A stretch of DNA of 64,000 nucleotides, from positions 4,216,001-4,280,000 of the forward strand of contig NZ_CP015079.1 in NCBI RefSeq assembly GCF_001653335.1, in the 5' to 3' direction. Within the stretch, counting starts at the first letter, position 1; every line of letters starts with the position of its first letter. The DNA is from Nocardioides dokdonensis FR1436. GTDB taxonomy: Bacteria; Actinomycetota; Actinomycetes; Propionibacteriales; Nocardioidaceae. Made by a program: the position numbers and the translations under genes. This document shows positions 61,031 to 64,000 of the stretch, in pieces. The notes beneath the pieces were generated by a model. It saw only the letters and a program-made list of their open reading frames with translations. It was not told the origin of the DNA and made no database searches.

Positions 61031-62731
61031 GTGGCCACGTCGACGAGTGCACCCCAGCCCCAGCAGACCCCCTCCCTGACGGGCACCCCCGTGGTGCCCG
61101 GGGTCGGGTACGGCCCCGTGGTGGTGGCCCGGGGCGAAGTCTCGAGCACCGCGGTCGCCGCCTTCGGGACCGGGGGCTTCGCGGACCCCGACGCGGCGCT
61201 CGCCGCCTACGACGACGCCGCGGCCGCCGTGGCGGCCGGGTACGCCGCGAAGGCCGAGCGCGCGACCGGGCACGTCGCCGAGGTGATGACGGCCAGCGCC
61301 GGCCTCGCCAGCGACCGCGGGCTGCGCGGCGCCGTCCGCAAGAACCTGCGGGACGGGGACGACCTGCTGGCGTCGGTGCACGGCGCGGTGGAGCAGTTCG
61401 TCGCCGTGTTCACCCAGCTCGGGGGCCTGATGGCCGAGCGGGTCACCGACCTGCTCGACATCGAACGTCGTCTGGTGGCGCGACTCGTGGGCGAGCCGGA
61501 GCCCGGCCTGCCCACGCTCCCCGCACCCTCGATCCTCGTGGCCGAGGACCTGGCCCCGGCCGACACCGCCGGCCTCGACCCCGCGCTCGTCCTGGCCCTG
61601 GTGACCGAGCGCGGCGGCCCGACCAGCCACACGGCGATCATCGCCCGTCAGCTCGCCATCCCGTGCGTGGTCGGCGTCGAGGACGTCCTCGAGATCGCGC
61701 CCGGGACAGTGGTGCTGGTCGACGGGGCGAGAGGCTCCGTCCAGGTCGAGCCGGACCCCGGGTGGGCCCGGCAGCAGGTCACTGCCGCAGCCAGGGACCG
61801 CGCCGCGCACGACGCCTGGACCGGCCCGGGCAGGACCGCCGACGGACTCGCGGTCAAGATCCTCGCGAACGTGGCCGACGCCCCGTCCGCCGCGCTGGCG
61901 GCGCAGGGGCCGGTCGAGGGCGTCGGCCTCTTCCGCACCGAGCTGTGCTTCCTCAACCAGACCGCCGAGCCGAGCGTCGAGGAGCAGGCGGGCATCTACG
62001 AGCGCGTCCTCGGGGCCTTCGGCGCCGGGCAGCACGTCGTGGTGCGCACCCTCGATGCCGGCTCGGACAAGCCGGTCGCGTTCGCGACCCTGCCGGGCGA
62101 GGAGAATCCCGCCCTGGGTGTGCGCGGGCTGCGCCTGTCCTTCGGCAACCCCGGACTGATGGACCGTCAGCTCGACGCGGTCGCGATGGCTGCCACCGCG
62201 ACCGGCACGGAGACCTGGGTGATGGCTCCGATGGTGGCCACCGTCGCCGAGGCAGCCGACTTCGGCGCCAAGGTCCGCGCGCGCGGCATGAAGGCGGGCG
62301 TCATGGTCGAGGTGCCCAGCGCGGCCCTCCTCGCCCACCGGATGCTCGAGGAGGTCGACTTCCTCTCCATCGGCACCAACGACCTGACGCAGTACACGAT
62401 GGCCGCCGACCGCATGGCCTCCCAGCTCGCCCACCTCACCGATGCCTGGCAGCCCGCCGTGCTGCAGCTGATCGCCATCACGGCCGAGGCCGGACGGCGG
62501 GCCGGGAAGCCGGTCGGCGTCTGCGGGGAGGCGGCCGCGGACCCGCTGCTGGCGTGCGTCCTGGTCGGCATGGGCATCACGTCGCTCTCCATGGCCGCAG
62601 CCGCCGCACCCCCGGTCGGCGCCCGACTGGCAGCGGTGACGTCCGAGCAGTGCGAGGACGCAGCAGAGGCGGCGCTGGCGGCGACCGACCCGGCGAGCGG
62701 ACGCGCCGCCGTGCTCGAGCTGCTGGGCTGA
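61031..62731 (+). CDS. ptsI: PTS enzyme I (PEP-protein phosphotransferase)
   Basis: A 566-residue cytosolic enzyme. N-terminal HPr-binding domain; phospho-His motif ERGGPTSHTAIIARQLAIPCVVG (about residue 200); PEP-binding domain with FRTELCFLN, RTLDAGSDKPV and GIMVEVPSA-type AGVMVEVPSAALLAHR, then SIGTNDLTQYTMAADR. Usual length. Feeds HPr; no sugar-specific EII is in the window, so it may lie beyond 64000. Confidence 0.94.
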   Translation: MATSTSAPQPQQTPSLTGTPVVPGVGYGPVVVARGEVSSTAVAAFGTGGFADPDAALAAYDDAAAAVAAGYAAKAERATGHVAEVMTASAGLASDRGLRGAVRKNLRDGDDLLASVHGAVEQFVAVFTQLGGLMAERVTDLLDIERRLVARLVGEPEPGLPTLPAPSILVAEDLAPADTAGLDPALVLALVTERGGPTSHTAIIARQLAIPCVVGVEDVLEIAPGTVVLVDGARGSVQVEPDPGWARQQVTAAARDRAAHDAWTGPGRTADGLAVKILANVADAPSAALAAQGPVEGVGLFRTELCFLNQTAEPSVEEQAGIYERVLGAFGAGQHVVVRTLDAGSDKPVAFATLPGEENPALGVRGLRLSFGNPGLMDRQLDAVAMAATATGTETWVMAPMVATVAEAADFGAKVRARGMKAGVMVEVPSAALLAHRMLEEVDFLSIGTNDLTQYTMAADRMASQLAHLTDAWQPAVLQLIAITAEAGRRAGKPVGVCGEAAADPLLACVLVGMGITSLSMAAAAAPPVGARLAAVTSEQCEDAAEAALAATDPASGRAAVLELLG

Positions 62732-62740
62732 GACGACGAA

Positions 62741-62770
62741 CGCCCGGGCCTCCGACAGGGGGCCCGGGCG
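62741..62770. terminator. bidirectional hairpin terminator
   Basis: Arms CGCCCGGGCC and GGCCCGGGCG (10 bp), loop TCCGACAGGG, between convergent ptsI and the dehydrogenase. No T-run, so Rho-independent action is weak. Confidence 0.6.
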
Positions 62771-62784
62771 TCGACGTACGAGGA

Positions 62785-63843
62785 TCAGGGCTCGACGGTC
62801 ACCTTGATCGCCTTGCCCTCCTTGACGATCGAGAACGCCTCGAGGACCCGCTCCAGCGGGATGTGCTCGGTGATCAGGTCCTTGACCGGCACCTGCCCGG
62901 TGGAGATGTACTCCAGGGCCCGCTTGTTGTGCTCGGGCGCCGAGCCGTTGGCGCCGTGGATGTGCAGCTGGCGGTAGTGCACGACGTTGGAGTCGACGGT
63001 GATCGTCGGGTCGGTCTTGGGCAGCCCCCCGAAGAACGAGATCCGACCGTTGCGCGCGGCCATCGCGATGGCCTGCTCCTGGGTGACGTTGGCGGCGGTG
63101 GCGGTGATGACCACGTCGGCGCCTCGACCGCCCGTCAGCTCCATGACGCGCTCGACGACGTCGACCTCGGCGGCGTTGATCGTCTCGTCGGGGCCGACGG
63201 CGTCCGCCGACATCTGCAGGCGCTCGGCGTTGACGTCGACGAGGTAGACCGGACCGACCTTGTGCACGCCGCGGGCGATGCGGATGTGCATGCAGCCGAT
63301 GGGGCCCGCGCCGAAGACGACGACGGTGTCACCCTCCTCGATGCCGAGCAGCTCCTGGGCGTTGATCGCACAGGCGAAGGGCTCGGCGGCGGAGGCCTCG
63401 TCGAAGCCGACGTTGTCGGGGATGCGGTTGAGACCGTCGACCTTCAGCACCTGCTGGGGCACGATCATGTACTCCGCGAAGCCGCCGTCGTACTGGTAGC
63501 CGACCGAGGTCTGGTTCTGGCAGACCGCCATCCAGCCCTTGTGGCACTCGTGGCAGTCCCCGCACGGCACCGCCGCGATCACCTGCGCACGGTCACCGAC
63601 CGCCCAGGTGCTGGCGTACGTCGAGTTCACGTCGGCACCGACCTCGACCACCTCACCGGCGATCTCGTGCCCGATCGTGCGCGGCGGCGTCAGGTTCTGG
63701 TGGCCGTTGTGGAAGATCTTCACGTCCGTCCCGCACGTCGAGCAGTTGCGCACCCGCAGCTTGACCTCGCCGGGCCCGCACTCGGGCTCGGGCACGTCTT
63801 CGAGGCGCACGTCCTCAGGGGCATAGAACCGGAGAGCCTTCAT
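62785..63843 (-). CDS. zinc-dependent alcohol/polyol dehydrogenase (MDR family)
   Basis: A 352-residue dehydrogenase. Catalytic Zn: CSTCGTD and GHEIAGEVV; structural Zn: four Cys in CGDCHECHKGWMAVC; Rossmann VVVFGAGPIGCMHIRIAR, then DVNAERLQ. Fits the polyol/threonine dehydrogenase (sorbitol/iditol-type) branch. By context the substrate may be a sugar alcohol delivered by the PTS (inference). The ATG at 63843 has GAAGGA upstream; the earlier frame is not coding-like. Confidence 0.88.
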   Translation of the reverse strand: MKALRFYAPEDVRLEDVPEPECGPGEVKLRVRNCSTCGTDVKIFHNGHQNLTPPRTIGHEIAGEVVEVGADVNSTYASTWAVGDRAQVIAAVPCGDCHECHKGWMAVCQNQTSVGYQYDGGFAEYMIVPQQVLKVDGLNRIPDNVGFDEASAAEPFACAINAQELLGIEEGDTVVVFGAGPIGCMHIRIARGVHKVGPVYLVDVNAERLQMSADAVGPDETINAAEVDVVERVMELTGGRGADVVITATAANVTQEQAIAMAARNGRISFFGGLPKTDPTITVDSNVVHYRQLHIHGANGSAPEHNKRALEYISTGQVPVKDLITEHIPLERVLEAFSIVKEGKAIKVTVEP

Positions 63844-64000
63844 CGTCACGTCCTTCACGTCGTCACAGTGACTCGACCGAGCGGGCCGAGCGGTGGTGCT
63901 GCCGGCTGCCGATCTCTGGCGCTGCCTCGACGGCTGACGCACCGGACATTACCACGTATCTGTGGTTTTAGGCTTGATTATGTTGGAAAGACCCTTGACT
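63844..64000 (-). promoter_or_regulatory. promoter region of dehydrogenase gene
   Basis: 157 bases, AT-richer than the window after 63950. It contains GATTATGTTG at 63976, close to the DeoR-type motif upstream of ptsI. No gene seen. Confidence 0.4.

Overview
The window is very GC-rich, densely packed actinobacterial DNA. GTG starts, 4-base ATGA/GTGA overlaps, leaderless promoters and a mycothiol-ligase-like enzyme point to an actinomycete, most likely Nocardioidaceae (Nocardioides or a relative). The lineage is inferred from style and gene content, not from a marker gene. I see no rRNA, tRNA, CRISPR array or prophage. One intact ISL3-type insertion sequence is present. All functions are read from sequence motifs alone.

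Layout. (1) 1-5599: a five-gene, translationally coupled minus-strand operon (TusA-radical SAM fusion, DoxX-like membrane protein, lipoprotein binding protein, ATPase and permease of a PhnCDE-type ABC transporter), divergent from a SAM methyltransferase. This looks like an oxyanion uptake and processing unit, possibly for selenium or sulfur. (2) 5677-9943: an AhpD-like protein, a TlpA/CcdA pair, a DUF3179 lipoprotein and a Crp/Fnr regulator. (3) 10022-14162: a secreted orphan, a cation/proton antiporter, a TVP38 protein, DUF1801 and a double-ACT protein. (4) 14210-23671: a sulfur/persulfide and thiol-redox island. A CsoR/CstR-type repressor and DUF302 protein face rhodanese, persulfide-dioxygenase-like/rhodanese, TauE and MMPL genes; then come an ArsR-rhodanese fusion, DsbA, CcdA and thioredoxin. 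Matching C6-N-G4/5 operators occur at both ends of the island.

(5) 23682-25528: a multicopper oxidase with its ArsR regulator, divergent from (6) 25589-33738: a complex-I-like cluster holding only the membrane arm (nuoA, H, J, K, L, M, N). Where nuoB/C/D/I should lie there is one 372-residue protein that looks like a degenerate NuoB joined to a degenerate NuoD through twelve DHGDM repeats, with a single cysteine. This is the most unusual system in the window. (7) 33751-40744: a DUF305 lipoprotein, a PGRP amidase, a deaminase, membrane proteins, an ankyrin lipoprotein, an ion channel and a DUF3152 metalloprotease-like protein. (8) 40741-44757: a copper-type locus (multicopper oxidase, M56 peptidase, BlaI repressor, BNR-type lipoprotein) with two near-identical TCTAC-type operators.

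(9) 44976-46405: the ISL3-like element, inserted inside an array of 22-bp repeats that recurs in several intergenic regions. (10) 46465-55343: a methyltransferase/TetR pair, two membrane glycosyltransferases with a DUF5666-like protein, a two-component system and PPK2. (11) 55452-58889: an MshC-like ligase, a carboxyethylornithine-synthase-like enzyme, a 44-residue basic protein and an NAD-dependent epimerase-like protein. (12) 58900-63843: soluble PTS genes (HPr, 1-phosphofructokinase, DeoR regulator, enzyme I) and a zinc alcohol dehydrogenase, with a shared GATTRTGTTG motif.

No gene-free stretch longer than about 330 bases exists. The longest, 44758-45089, holds the 22-bp repeats and the left end of the insertion sequence. 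The others over 200 bases are 8988-9232 (two dyads) and 51891-52141 (22-bp repeats).
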